Under the pieces are notes generated by a model. The model saw nothing but the letters and a program-made list of their open reading frames with translations, made no database searches and was not told the DNA's origin. From Bacteroidetes bacterium RIFCSPLOWO2_12_FULL_35_15 (lineage in GTDB: Bacteria > Bacteroidota > Bacteroidia > 2-12-FULL-35-15), in assembly GCA_001769385.1 (NCBI GenBank), contig MEPB01000032.1:1-32408 (forward strand): a stretch of 32,408 nucleotides of DNA. Reading direction: 5' to 3'. Below are positions 24,065-32,020 of this stretch, in pieces (position 1 is the first letter of the stretch; each line of letters begins with the position of its first letter). A program made the translations under genes and the position numbers.

Positions 24065-24072
24065 TAAGTTTG
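24065..24072 (+). promoter_or_regulatory. -7 box upstream of atpB
   Basis: TAAGTTTG matches TAnnTTTG and lies 38 bp before the ATG at 24111. It shows that the TTG at 24060 cannot be the start from this promoter. No clear -33 TTG is found. This may be an internal promoter that separates the F0F1 structural genes from the bactofilin-AtpZ unit. Confidence 0.5.
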
Positions 24073-24110
24073 CACCCGAAATTGAAAAACCGGGTAACCT
24101 ATTTCGTGCA

Positions 24111-25259
24111 ATGACTAATAAAATCAATATATTCAAGCGAATTTCACTATTCCTGATCGTCCTTTTTACAACTTTTTCGGCTTTTGCATATGAGCCAATT
24201 GAAAAAGAGAAAAACAATGTTGTTGATCCTCCTGAAACAGGGAAGTCAACAGAGGAAAAATCTGAAAAATTTAATGCCGGTGAATTGATCATTGATCACA
24301 TCACCGATTCTCACGAATGGCATATTGCCGGACATTTAGCCTTGCCCCTCCCAATTATTCTTTATTCTTCCGAAAAAGGATTAAGTGTTTTTCTTTCAAA
24401 CAAATTTGAAGGTGGAGAAGAATATAATGGGTACAAGCTTCAAAAAAATGAAATAGTTGCTGTTGATGAAGATGGTGTAATAGATGAAAAGGCTACCGCA
24501 AAACTTTGGGATGTATCTATCACTAAAAATGTAGCATCCATGTTTGTTAGCATTGCATTAATGCTTTGGATGTTTATTTCAGTCGCAAATAAATACAAGA
24601 AAAATCCGGGAAAAGCGCCAAAAGGTATGCAATCGTTGTTAGAGCCATTGATCATTTTTGTAAGGGATGATATTGCAAAATCAGCAATAGGCGAAAAAAA
24701 ATATAAAAGATACCTTCCGTTTTTACTTACTGTTTTTTTCTTTATCTGGATAAATAATTTATTGGGTCTTATTCCGGTTTTGCCCGGTGGAGCAAATGTA
24801 ACAGGTAACATAGCTATCGGGATGACACTTGCTGTTATGGTTTTTGTAATAACATTACTAACCGCTAACTGGAACTACTGGAGACACATCATTGCAATGC
24901 CGGGTGTCCCTTTTGGAGTTTTGTTCATTCTTACTCCCATCGAAATATTTGGTATGTTCCTGAAACCAATGGTATTGATGATACGACTTTTTGCAAACAT
25001 GCTTGCCGGTCACATCATTGCTTTATCTTTCTTTTGTTTGATCTTTATTTTTGCTGAAATGAACCCGGCTGTAGGTTGGGGAGTTTCTATATTCTCCGTT
25101 GCATTTACCATTTTTATGGGAATGTTGGAGTTGTTAGTAGCATTTTTACAAGCATACGTTTTTACATTACTTTCTGCAATGTATTTTGGTTCAGCAATAG
25201 ATGAAGGTCACGATCCAAACAATCATGTGGATGATCATGCAACAGACAGAAATTTTTAA
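24111..25259 (+). CDS. atpB: ATP synthase F0 subunit a
   Basis: This is a 382-residue protein from ATG 24111, with a long N-terminal extension of about 100 residues that begins with a signal-like segment (MTNKINIFKRISLFLIVLFT, then FSAFAY). Such an extension is usual in Bacteroidota and absent from the ~271-residue E. coli protein. The C-terminal membrane half has the invariant Arg (about Arg292) in 'MVLMIRLFANMLAGHI', which faces the c-ring during proton transfer. The end is His/Asp-rich (DEGHDPNNHVDDHATDRNF). It is first of the structural genes; atpE follows 77 bp later. Confidence 0.96.
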   Translation: MTNKINIFKRISLFLIVLFTTFSAFAYEPIEKEKNNVVDPPETGKSTEEKSEKFNAGELIIDHITDSHEWHIAGHLALPLPIILYSSEKGLSVFLSNKFEGGEEYNGYKLQKNEIVAVDEDGVIDEKATAKLWDVSITKNVASMFVSIALMLWMFISVANKYKKNPGKAPKGMQSLLEPLIIFVRDDIAKSAIGEKKYKRYLPFLLTVFFFIWINNLLGLIPVLPGGANVTGNIAIGMTLAVMVFVITLLTANWNYWRHIIAMPGVPFGVLFILTPIEIFGMFLKPMVLMIRLFANMLAGHIIALSFFCLIFIFAEMNPAVGWGVSIFSVAFTIFMGMLELLVAFLQAYVFTLLSAMYFGSAIDEGHDPNNHVDDHATDRNF

Positions 25260-25336
25260 ATAAAAATATTTTCTGTTGAGTTCCTCTGGCAACAGTCAAC
25301 AAATAAAAATTCAGAGGAGAATAAAAACAAAATAAT

Positions 25337-25594
25337 ATGTTATCATCAATTTTATTAGAAGCAGTTCCAAACATCGGTATTGGATACGGAGTTGCTGCTC
25401 TTGGTGCAGGTTTAGCTGCAGTAGGTGCCGGACTTGGAATCGGCCGTATCGGTGGAAGTGCATTGGAGTCAATCGCACGTCAGCCGGAGGCTATCAACGA
25501 CATCCGTTCAAACATGATCTTGACGGCTGCTCTTGTTGAGGGTGCTGCGTTCTTCGCAATGGTAATCGGACTTCTTGTTATTTTCTTGAAGTAA
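25337..25594 (+). CDS. atpE: ATP synthase F0 subunit c
   Basis: This is an 85-residue hairpin protein. The Gly/Ala-rich first helix (AALGAGLAAVGAGLGIGRIG) is followed by the conserved Arg-Gln-Pro loop (48-50) and the second helix with the ion-binding Glu68 (AALVEGAAFFAMVIGLL). The Gln and Ser/Thr partners of sodium-binding c-subunits are not seen, so proton coupling is expected. A terminator-like hairpin begins 15 bp after the stop codon and could raise the share of atpE message over downstream genes. Confidence 0.97.
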   Translation: MLSSILLEAVPNIGIGYGVAALGAGLAAVGAGLGIGRIGGSALESIARQPEAINDIRSNMILTAALVEGAAFFAMVIGLLVIFLK

Positions 25595-25608
25595 TCCGGG
25601 AACAAATT

Positions 25609-25643
25609 ATCTGTAAGCAACGGTTGGTTGCTTACAGATTTTT
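25609..25643 (+). terminator. Terminator-like hairpin between atpE and atpF
   Basis: ATCTGTAAGCAAC (25609-25621) and GTTGCTTACAGAT (25627-25639) form a perfect 13-bp stem with loop GGTTG, followed by T5 (25639-25643). It lies inside the operon, 53 bp before atpF. It could act as a partial terminator or a 3' end that stabilises the short atpBE-type transcript. Confidence 0.8.
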
Positions 25644-25695
25644 AAAATGTAACAAACCTTGAAATTTTTGAACTTTAAACTTTAAACTCAATAAC

Positions 25696-26190
25696 ATGGA
25701 ATTAGTAAAACCCGCATTTGGTCTTATATTTTGGATGTGTGTGTCATTCGGTCTTATTTTATTCATCCTGAAAAAGTTTGCCTGGAAACCGGTCCTTAAC
25801 ATGTTAAGTGAACGTGAAGAATCCATACAAACAGCATTGGATGCTGCCGAAAAGGCTAAAACAGAAATGCGGTTAATGAAATCGGATAATGAGCGAATCT
25901 TAAATGAAGCAAGAGCTGAACGCGATGCTTTATTAAAAGATGCACGCGAGATCAGAGAAAAAATGATTTCAGAATCAAAAGGATTAGCAACAAAAGAGGG
26001 GGAGCGCATGCTAAAATCTGCTCGTGAAAATATCCAAAATGAAAAAATGGCTGCTATTTCTGAATTGAAAAATCAGGTTGCCGTACTTTCTATTGAAATT
26101 GCTGAAAAGATCTTGAAAGCTGAATTATCAAGTGATGAAAAGCAAAAAGCATTGGTAAAAAATTTATTACAGGACATTAATCTTAACTAG
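25696..26190 (+). CDS. atpF: ATP synthase F0 subunit b
   Basis: This is a 164-residue peripheral stalk subunit. One membrane helix lies near the N-terminus (about 8-27, 'FGLIFWMCVSFGLILFILKK'), followed by the invariant-like 'FAWKPVLNMLSEREESIQTA' and a long charged helix (40-150) for dimerisation and contact with delta. The upstream leader has a run of ACTTTAA repeats. Its TAG stop overlaps the start of the ATATGAGAT repeat region before atpH. Confidence 0.95.
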   Translation: MELVKPAFGLIFWMCVSFGLILFILKKFAWKPVLNMLSEREESIQTALDAAEKAKTEMRLMKSDNERILNEARAERDALLKDAREIREKMISESKGLATKEGERMLKSARENIQNEKMAAISELKNQVAVLSIEIAEKILKAELSSDEKQKALVKNLLQDINLN

Positions 26191-26236
26191 ATATGAGATT
26201 TTAGATATGAGATTTTAGAAACCACATCTCATATCT
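26189..26236. repeat. AGATATGAGAT repeats and inverted copy before atpH
   Basis: AGATATGAGAT occurs at 26189-26199 and again at 26203-26213 (a 14-bp period), with the exact inverse ATCTCATATCT at 26226-26236. The block starts at the atpF stop and ends 27 bp before the atpH ATG. The inverse copy can pair with either direct copy. A related motif precedes atpG. Confidence 0.75.
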
Positions 26237-26263
26237 CACATCTTCCGTCTCAATACTCAAACA

Positions 26264-26821
26264 ATGCAAGGAACAAGAGTAGCATCTCGGTACGCAAAAT
26301 CATTCATCGATCTTACCATGGAGCAAGGTGTGTTTGAAGAAGCTCATAAGGATATGCAATACGTTTCGGATGTGTGTGCATCAAATAGCGATTTCGTAAT
26401 ATTCTTAAAAAGTCCCATCATCAAAACAGATAAAAAACAAGCTGTTTTGAAAGAGTTGTTCAGTGGAAAATTGAATAAAGTTACAGATGCATATATTCAA
26501 TTGATCACCGCTAAAAAACGTGAAATTTATCTGGCAGAAATTGCTAATGAGTTTATTAATCAATACAAAGAGAAGAAAAAAATATTAACGGCTGTTGTTA
26601 CCACGGCAAATGGAATTGATGATGTGATTCGCAAAAAAGTGATGGAGATCGTTAAAGGAGTGAGCACAAGCGAAGTGGTATTGCAAGAGAAAATTGATGC
26701 AAGTATTATCGGTGGATTTATTATTCGTGTTGGCGATAAACAAGTAGATGCAAGTATTGCACGCAAAATAAACCGATTAAAACAAACATTTAAAGAAAAT
26801 CCGTATTTAAAAGAACTTTAG
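26264..26821 (+). CDS. atpH: ATP synthase F1 subunit delta
   Basis: This is a 185-residue OSCP/delta subunit linking F1 to the peripheral stalk. Typical segments are visible: 'VASRYAKSFIDLTMEQG' at the N-terminus, the helix bundle to about 105, and the C-terminal 'VLQEKIDASIIGGFIIRVGDKQVDASIARKINRLKQ' motif. Length is normal. The next gene starts 18 bp after its stop and is not an ATP synthase gene. Confidence 0.95.
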   Translation: MQGTRVASRYAKSFIDLTMEQGVFEEAHKDMQYVSDVCASNSDFVIFLKSPIIKTDKKQAVLKELFSGKLNKVTDAYIQLITAKKREIYLAEIANEFINQYKEKKKILTAVVTTANGIDDVIRKKVMEIVKGVSTSEVVLQEKIDASIIGGFIIRVGDKQVDASIARKINRLKQTFKENPYLKEL

Positions 26822-26839
26822 CAGATAATAGATACAAAT

Positions 26840-27487
26840 ATGACAAAAACAACATTTATTTCAATCATATTCATTTCAGCTGTTCTGAGTACGATGTCAT
26901 GTAAAAAGAAAGACGATCCGGCACCAGCCGCTTCAGGTCCAACAACACCTGCAACATTAACTATCAACTCCAGCTATCAGGCATCTTTTTCATTAGACGG
27001 CACCGCAATTTCGTATATTCAAAGTAATCCCGATTTTAGTCTTAGTTATGGTGCGGGCGGTTCTATTGGTTCAGGAGGTTCCCCAACTAACAGGGAGTTT
27101 AATGCGTCAGCAGGATTACAAAGTACGAATGCGGCTATTACAATAACAAAAGGAACATTAACGGTCGTAGCAGGTGGTTATCCAAGCAACTCCGAATTTT
27201 TAGCTTTTTTCCCTGCTGGAGCGGTAGGTTATGCCCCAGCTACAAGTGGTAGTCATAATGGCATCGTTGTTTCCTATTGGGATGGCACCACGAATTGGAC
27301 AAGTGATAATGGAACAGCAGATCAAACAGGGTCAGTGTTTAATTTTGTTGCCACTAAAAATGTTGCCAATCCTCAGGATTATGACGTAAAATTTTATGCA
27401 ACTTTTAATTGTAAGTTGTATGATGGAGCAGGCAATATGAAAACACTTACAAATGGAAATTTTATTGGAGATTTTGCAAATATTTAA
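26840..27487 (+). CDS. Lipoprotein of unknown function inside the ATP synthase operon
   Basis: This is a 215-residue protein. The lipobox ends at Cys21 ('VLSTMSC'), then Lys-Lys-Lys-Asp-Asp, a Pro/Ala linker (DPAPAASGPTTPATLTI), and a Gly/Ser/Thr-rich beta domain ('NSSYQASFSLDGTAISYI', 'SYWDGTTNWTSDNGTADQTG', 'DYDVKFYATFNCKLYDG'). It should be an envelope lipoprotein of the Bacteroidota SCKKK type. It lies between atpH and atpA on the same strand, 18 bp from the first and 23 bp from the second, with no terminator, so it is probably transcribed with them. No family is recognised. Its unrelated function makes the insertion notable. Confidence 0.82.
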   Translation: MTKTTFISIIFISAVLSTMSCKKKDDPAPAASGPTTPATLTINSSYQASFSLDGTAISYIQSNPDFSLSYGAGGSIGSGGSPTNREFNASAGLQSTNAAITITKGTLTVVAGGYPSNSEFLAFFPAGAVGYAPATSGSHNGIVVSYWDGTTNWTSDNGTADQTGSVFNFVATKNVANPQDYDVKFYATFNCKLYDGAGNMKTLTNGNFIGDFANI

Positions 27488-27510
27488 TAATTAATTTTAA
27501 TTAAAACAAA

Positions 27511-29091
27511 ATGGCAGAAGTAAAACCAGCAGAAGTATCTGCAATATTAAGACAACAATTATCAGGTTTTAAATCAGAACAGGAATTAGAAGAAGTGGGT
27601 ACCGTATTGCAAGTAGGTGATGGTATCGCTCGTATTTATGGTCTTTCAAAAGTTCAATCTGGTGAGTTGATTGAATTTACAAGCGGCTTAAAAGGTATCG
27701 TATTAAATCTTGAAGAAGATAACGTAGGTGCGGTGGTATTAGGTTCTTCCAATGAGATCAAAGAAGGGGATATTGTAAAACGTACCGGAAAAATTGCTTC
27801 CTTACAAGTAGGAGAAGGAATGTTGGGTCGCGTGGTTGATACAATGGGAAACCCGATAGATGGTAAAGGTCCGATCACCGGAACATTATATGAAATGCCA
27901 TTGGAGCGTAAAGCACCGGGTGTTATTTTCCGTCAACCGGTAAGTGAGCCATTACAAACAGGTTTGAAAGCTGTTGATGCGATGATTCCTATCGGTCGCG
28001 GACAACGTGAGTTGATCATTGGTGATCGTCAGACGGGAAAAACGGCTGTAGCAATTGATACCATCATTAATCAAAAAGAATTTTACGAAGCAGGAAAGCC
28101 TGTATATTGTATATATGTAGCTATCGGACAAAAAGGTTCAACAGTAGCAAACATTCAACGTGTATTGGAAGAAAATGGTGCAATGCCTTATTCGGTTATT
28201 GTTTCTGCAACAGCTTCTGATCCTGCTCCAATGCAATTTTACGCTCCTTTTGCAGGTGCAGCAATTGGTGAATTTTTCAGAGATTCCGGTCGTCCGGCAT
28301 TGATCGTTTATGATGATTTATCAAAACAAGCAGTTGCATACCGCGAGGTTTCCTTATTATTACGCAGACCTCCGGGACGTGAAGCATATCCGGGAGACGT
28401 ATTTTACTTACATAGTCGTTTATTAGAGCGTGCTGCCAAGATCAATGCGAATGATGACATTGCAAAAAACATGAACGACCTTCCTGAATCAATCAAAGGG
28501 ATTGTTAAAGGTGGCGGATCATTAACCGCTTTGCCAATCATTGAAACACAAGCAGGTGACGTTTCTGCATACATTCCAACAAATGTTATTTCGATCACTG
28601 ATGGTCAGATCTTCCTGGAGTTGAACTTGTTTAACGCAGGTGTTCGTCCGGCTATCAACGTAGGTATTTCTGTATCACGTGTGGGTGGAAATGCTCAGAT
28701 CAAATCAATGAAAAAAGTTGCCGGTACGTTAAAATTGGATCAGGCACAATACCGTGAATTAGAGGCATTCTCTAAATTTGGTTCTGACCTTGATGCAGCT
28801 ACAAAATCGGTACTTGACAAAGGTTCACGCAACGTGGAAATTTTGAAACAGGGACAGTTTTCTCCAATGCGAGTGGAGCAACAGGTTGCAATTATCTATT
28901 GTGGTACAAAAGGTTTATTACAAGGTGTTGCAGTAAACAGGGTAAGAGAGTTTGAAGTAGAATATTTATCATTCTTGGAAGCAAAACACAAAGATGTGTT
29001 GAACGATCTAAAAGCAGGAAAATTCACAGATGAAATTACTTCTGTTTTAGAAAAAGTTGCAAAAGAACTAGCACCAGGGTTTAAAAAGTAA
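27511..29091 (+). CDS. atpA: ATP synthase F1 subunit alpha
   Basis: This is a 526-residue non-catalytic nucleotide-binding subunit. The N-terminal helix and beta-barrel (1-95) are followed by the Walker A loop GDRQTGKT at 171-178, '[32 protein letters not shown]' around 268-300 (Walker B and the [12 protein letters not shown] signature) and the C-terminal helical domain. Length is normal and no key residue is missing. It is preceded by the lipoprotein gene and followed, 72 bp later, by atpG. Confidence 0.98.
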   Translation: MAEVKPAEVSAILRQQLSGFKSEQELEEVGTVLQVGDGIARIYGLSKVQSGELIEFTSGLKGIVLNLEEDNVGAVVLGSSNEIKEGDIVKRTGKIASLQVGEGMLGRVVDTMGNPIDGKGPITGTLYEMPLERKAPGVIFRQPVSEPLQTGLKAVDAMIPIGRGQRELIIGDRQTGKTAVAIDTIINQKEFYEAGKPVYCIYVAIGQKGSTVANIQRVLEENGAMPYSVIVSATASDPAPMQFYAPFAGAAIGEFFRDSGRPALIVYDDLSKQAVAYREVSLLLRRPPGREAYPGDVFYLHSRLLERAAKINANDDIAKNMNDLPESIKGIVKGGGSLTALPIIETQAGDVSAYIPTNVISITDGQIFLELNLFNAGVRPAINVGISVSRVGGNAQIKSMKKVAGTLKLDQAQYRELEAFSKFGSDLDAATKSVLDKGSRNVEILKQGQFSPMRVEQQVAIIYCGTKGLLQGVAVNRVREFEVEYLSFLEAKHKDVLNDLKAGKFTDEITSVLEKVAKELAPGFKK

Positions 29092-29105
29092 AATATAGAG
29101 ATATT

Positions 29106-29159
29106 AGATGTGAGCATTGAGATTTTCTCACATCTGGCATCTCATATCTCATATCTCAT
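29106..29159. repeat. Hairpin plus tandem ATCTCAT repeats before atpG
   Basis: AGATGTGAG (29106-29114) and CTCACATCT (29127-29135) form a 9-bp stem with a 12-nt loop. Three exact tandem copies of ATCTCAT follow at 29139-29159, ending 4 bp before the atpG ATG. The motif resembles the AGATATGAGAT/ATCTCATATCT block before atpH. Confidence 0.75.
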
Positions 29160-29163
29160 AAAA

Positions 29164-30042
29164 ATGGCAAATTTAAAAGAGGTTCGTAACCGCATAACAT
29201 CTGTAAGTTCTACACAGCAAATCACCAGCGCCATGAAAATGGTAAGTGCTGCGAAATTGCGCAGGGCGCAGGATGCCATTGTTCAAATGCGACCTTATGC
29301 AAGCAAATTAAAAGAAATTTTAGAAAATTTAAGCGCAAGCTTAGATAGCTCAGAAGGTGTTTACTCCAAACAACGGGAAGTAAAAAATGTTTTGATCATC
29401 GCTATAACATCTAACCGTGGATTGTGTGGTGGATTTAATGCAAATGTGATAAAAGCAGCCGGAAAACTGGCACGCGAAGATTACAAAGGAAGCAAAGTTA
29501 CGGTACTTGGAATAGGAAAAAAAGCACATGATTTTTTCAGAAAAACAGAATATGGTATCGTTGGTTCTGAATTACCGCATCGTTTACACGAATTGTTCGA
29601 CAATTTAACATTTGCTCAGGTAGCTCCCGTTGCCGAAAAGATCATGAAAGTATTTGCTGATGGTATGTTTGACCGAATAGATCTGGTATATAACCAGTTT
29701 AAAAATGCAGCGGTGCAAATTACAACTGTAGAACAATTTTTACCAGTACAGGTTCCTGTAAAAGAAAAAAACGCAAAATCATACGATTACTTTTTTGAGC
29801 CAAGCAAAGAATTTATTGTTGCCGACTTAATTCCCCGCTCCTTAAAAACACAATTGTTTAAAGCAATGTTAGATTCGCATGCGGCAGAACATGGTGCACG
29901 TATGACATCGATGCACAAAGCAACAGATAATGCAGGTTCATTAATAAAAGAATTGAAATTAATGTATAACAAAGCTCGCCAGGCAGCAATTACAAACGAA
30001 ATTTTGGAAATTGTTGGTGGTGCAGAAGCGTTGAACGGATAG
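29164..30042 (+). CDS. atpG: ATP synthase F1 subunit gamma
   Basis: This is a 292-residue rotor subunit. The start is ATG 29164 ('MANLKEVRNRITSVSSTQQI'); an upstream GTG at 29110 would read through the repeat block. The N-terminal coiled coil ('TSAMKMVSAAKLRRAQDAI') and C-terminal helix ('MTSMHKATDNAGSLIKELKL', 'YNKARQAAITNEILEIVGGA') are both intact. Strands and helices of the central Rossmann-like domain ('NVLIIAITSNRGLCGGFNAN') lie between. It is the last gene before a terminator; beta and epsilon genes do not follow. Confidence 0.97.
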   Translation: MANLKEVRNRITSVSSTQQITSAMKMVSAAKLRRAQDAIVQMRPYASKLKEILENLSASLDSSEGVYSKQREVKNVLIIAITSNRGLCGGFNANVIKAAGKLAREDYKGSKVTVLGIGKKAHDFFRKTEYGIVGSELPHRLHELFDNLTFAQVAPVAEKIMKVFADGMFDRIDLVYNQFKNAAVQITTVEQFLPVQVPVKEKNAKSYDYFFEPSKEFIVADLIPRSLKTQLFKAMLDSHAAEHGARMTSMHKATDNAGSLIKELKLMYNKARQAAITNEILEIVGGAEALNG

Positions 30043-30080
30043 AAGGCTACTCTTCTTGTTTTTCCTTTATGGGAGAAACA

Positions 30081-30115
30081 AAAAACTCTTTACTGAAAAG
30101 TAAGGAGTTTTTTTT
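30081..30115 (+). terminator. Rho-independent terminator after atpG
   Basis: AACTCTTTACT (30084-30094) pairs with AGTAAGGAGTT (30099-30109) around a GAAA tetraloop, with one T-G wobble, and a T-run continues to 30115. Three A at 30081-30083 extend the stem. It ends the ATP synthase run 38 bp after atpG. Confidence 0.9.
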
Positions 30116-30205
30116 GTTGGGACAATTGGTTGAAACCGAAAAAGGGTTCACATATTTTTTGTTACAAGCGCACAAAGATGGTGTTTGATTGTTTTTGTCA
30201 TATAT

Positions 30206-30227
30206 ATGTCAAAATATGACATGTCAT
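30206..30227. repeat. TGTCA/TGACA palindrome at the end of the esterase gene
   Basis: ATGTCA (30206-30211) and TGACAT (30217-30222) form a stem around AAATA, and TGACATGTCA (30217-30226) is itself a palindrome that overlaps the esterase TGA stop (30224-30226). A T-run follows on the plus strand, but on the minus strand only T-poor sequence follows, so its action as a terminator for the esterase gene is doubtful. Confidence 0.35.
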
Positions 30228-31591
30228 TTTTTTCTAAGATATTCGTAGTCGTACTTCAAATATTTTGGCGGTGAAATTTTGTTGATTAGCATTATTCCGT
30301 CATAAATTTTTCTAACGTTATTTTCTTCCCGAGTATTATCACCTTCCCATCCTGTCATTTTTGATTTTTCAAACATCCAAGAGTTCCCATCGCATTTTGT
30401 CTGAGAAGTCATATCAATAAAAGTATTTTCATGCTTGCTCCTGTGCATGATTGTCTCTATAGACAAGCTGTCCGTGGGCGTAATAAAATCGTAAACAACT
30501 CTTTCAGGTTTTGTGTTTTTAGATTCTTGGGTCATCACATAACAACCATTTCCAATATAACTTTGAAATGAAATAGTGTAAACTTCTTTAAAATATGAAC
30601 TATCTGAGGGCATCCGACATTCCTTTTTTGCAACATGTCCGTTTTCAGCCCAAACAATAATTTTTCTCCCTTGATAAAGCGTTGAATATAAAAATTTCAA
30701 ATGCTGAGTCATCATATAATCCCGGTATCGGTCCCATAATTCAGCCACGTTACTTATATGTTTGATACACGGTAATTTGTTTGCCATATATGTGCTATCC
30801 ATGTTTGACCAATGAATAAAGTCAATTCGTGATTGAAGGTAATATTTTGCTGCTACAATGTCTCGGCTTTTGGTTTGTGGAAACTTTTTTTCGTTTTCAC
30901 TCATAAAATTAATAAGATTTGAATAAAACTTTAGTTGTTGGTCTTTTTGACTGTAGTAAGCATTTTTTTCGTCTTTACTTAATACGCGGAATATAGTCCA
31001 CCCGCGAACCCCCGTACGCGTGAGCAGTGAATCGTTTTCCTTTACCTTTTCTGCAAAAGATGGATTTACCGGAGATATAAGCTCATATAAAAAACGGGAG
31101 AATGAAAAGCTTCCATTGCTAGCAATAAAATCTACGCCAGCAACATTCAAGGGGTTTTCATTAGCATGAGTATTTTTAATATAATTAAATAAAGGAACAA
31201 TTTCCTCTACATGCCAAAGTGAACTCAACGAATTGTAGATAGAAGTTTGAACATCCGAAGTTGGTATATTAATGTTTGCATTGTATGCATCACCAGCATT
31301 GCTTTCAAAAGCAAGAACATCAAATCCTAATGAGTCATGAAGGTACCTTACCATTCTCGATTTTAACAAAGTAAACTCCGCAACACCATGACTATTTTCT
31401 CCAAGAAAAATTATTTTTTTATTTTTTAAAATCTCTTTTAAAAATGAAAGATCATGAAGGTCGTTTGTGTCAGATATAGAAACACCAAATGAATTTGCTT
31501 GAATCCATTTCTCCCAGGAGGGGTTAACTTGTCCGAAGGAAGTTAATGTGCATAGAAAAAGAGATAGTCTGATTAGCTGAAATAGTTTCAT
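30224..31591 (-). CDS. Erythromycin-esterase-family protein, secreted
   Basis: This is a 455-residue protein with a signal peptide (MKLFQLIRLSLFLCTLTSFG, cleavage before QV). The esterase-family core is clear: 'IIFLGENSHGVAEFTLLKSR' (Glu65, His68), 'GFDVLAFESNAGDAYNANI' (Glu96), 'DFIASNGSFSF' and 'IIVWAENGHVAKK' with His319. In characterised EreA/EreC enzymes two His and a Glu at corresponding places form the active site. The spacing of the first pair (28 residues) agrees. The usual 'HNxH' is 'ENGH' here. Family membership does not prove macrolide hydrolysis; many Bacteroidota homologues are of unknown substrate. The gene is monocistronic and convergent with atpG. Confidence 0.85.
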   Translation of the reverse strand: MKLFQLIRLSLFLCTLTSFGQVNPSWEKWIQANSFGVSISDTNDLHDLSFLKEILKNKKIIFLGENSHGVAEFTLLKSRMVRYLHDSLGFDVLAFESNAGDAYNANINIPTSDVQTSIYNSLSSLWHVEEIVPLFNYIKNTHANENPLNVAGVDFIASNGSFSFSRFLYELISPVNPSFAEKVKENDSLLTRTGVRGWTIFRVLSKDEKNAYYSQKDQQLKFYSNLINFMSENEKKFPQTKSRDIVAAKYYLQSRIDFIHWSNMDSTYMANKLPCIKHISNVAELWDRYRDYMMTQHLKFLYSTLYQGRKIIVWAENGHVAKKECRMPSDSSYFKEVYTISFQSYIGNGCYVMTQESKNTKPERVVYDFITPTDSLSIETIMHRSKHENTFIDMTSQTKCDGNSWMFEKSKMTGWEGDNTREENNVRKIYDGIMLINKISPPKYLKYDYEYLRKK

Positions 31592-32020
31592 TTAAAAATG
31601 TTGTAGGTGTTCATTGTTAAATTACACGAATATCTTTAAGCATGGGTGACATAACGAACGAAGCTAAAAGATTGCGGATTTACTTGCACTTTGCTGTCCG
31701 CTCTTCAAATATAATTAAAAGAACAAGTGATTCTTGCAAATGTTTAGAAATAAATTTATACCGATGTGACAAATATTTGCAATTGCAGGAACTCCGCATT
31801 CATAGGAGGTGGTGTTAGCGGTAGTTTTTTTCATTTGCCAAGTCGTGAGTCATACAGCATTATTGCATTATTTTCTGTGACAAATATTTCTGTTATATTA
31901 TGGTTAATAAGTGTAGTAATTTTTTTCAAAACCTTATTGTGTCTTGCGTAAACACCCCCGCCATTGTTGTTTACTATCATCAACATATTGAATAGATCTG
32001 TGGTTTTTCATGGATATTTT
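31592..32020. other. 429-bp gene-free stretch with a direct repeat
   Basis: No convincing gene is seen. A 14-bp exact direct repeat TGTGACAAATATTT occurs at 31765-31778 and 31876-31889. A short hairpin GCGGA/TCCGC lies at 31674-31701. The segment between the repeats carries TGTTAGCGGTAG, a phrase I recall from intergenic repeats of Bacteroidota. The upstream part should hold the esterase promoter, but no good TAnnTTTG is found. Confidence 0.5.
31765..31889. repeat. 14-bp direct repeats flanking a 97-bp segment
   Basis: TGTGACAAATATTT is present at 31765-31778 and exactly again at 31876-31889. The 97 bp between them are neither coding nor obviously palindromic. Such a layout can result from insertion with target duplication, or from an excised element that left a remnant. 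It could also be chance in AT-rich DNA, though 14 exact bases make that less likely. Confidence 0.6.

Noticed and set aside
24060-24110. TTG start for atpB at 24060
   Set aside because: A TAnnTTTG box at 24065-24072 lies inside the extension, and the ATG at 24111 gives a proper signal-like N-terminus.
25337-25594. Sodium-coupled c subunit
   Set aside because: The Gln and Ser/Thr partners of the Na+ site are not visible around Glu68, so proton coupling is expected.
29139-29159. CRISPR-like array before atpG
   Set aside because: The repeats are 7 bp, tandem without spacers, and there are no cas genes.
30043-30223. A small RNA gene between atpG and the esterase
   Set aside because: Only the atpG terminator and the TGTCA palindrome are visible; there is no promoter box or further structure.
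31810-31825. GTTAGCG as an integron attC core site
   Set aside because: It does not fit GTTRRRY, no partner core or integrase gene is present, and the gap contains no cassette-type gene.
31766-31951. 61-codon plus-strand frame in the right-hand gap
   Set aside because: It spans one whole direct repeat and part of the other, lacks a family or promoter, and reads as chance in AT-rich DNA.
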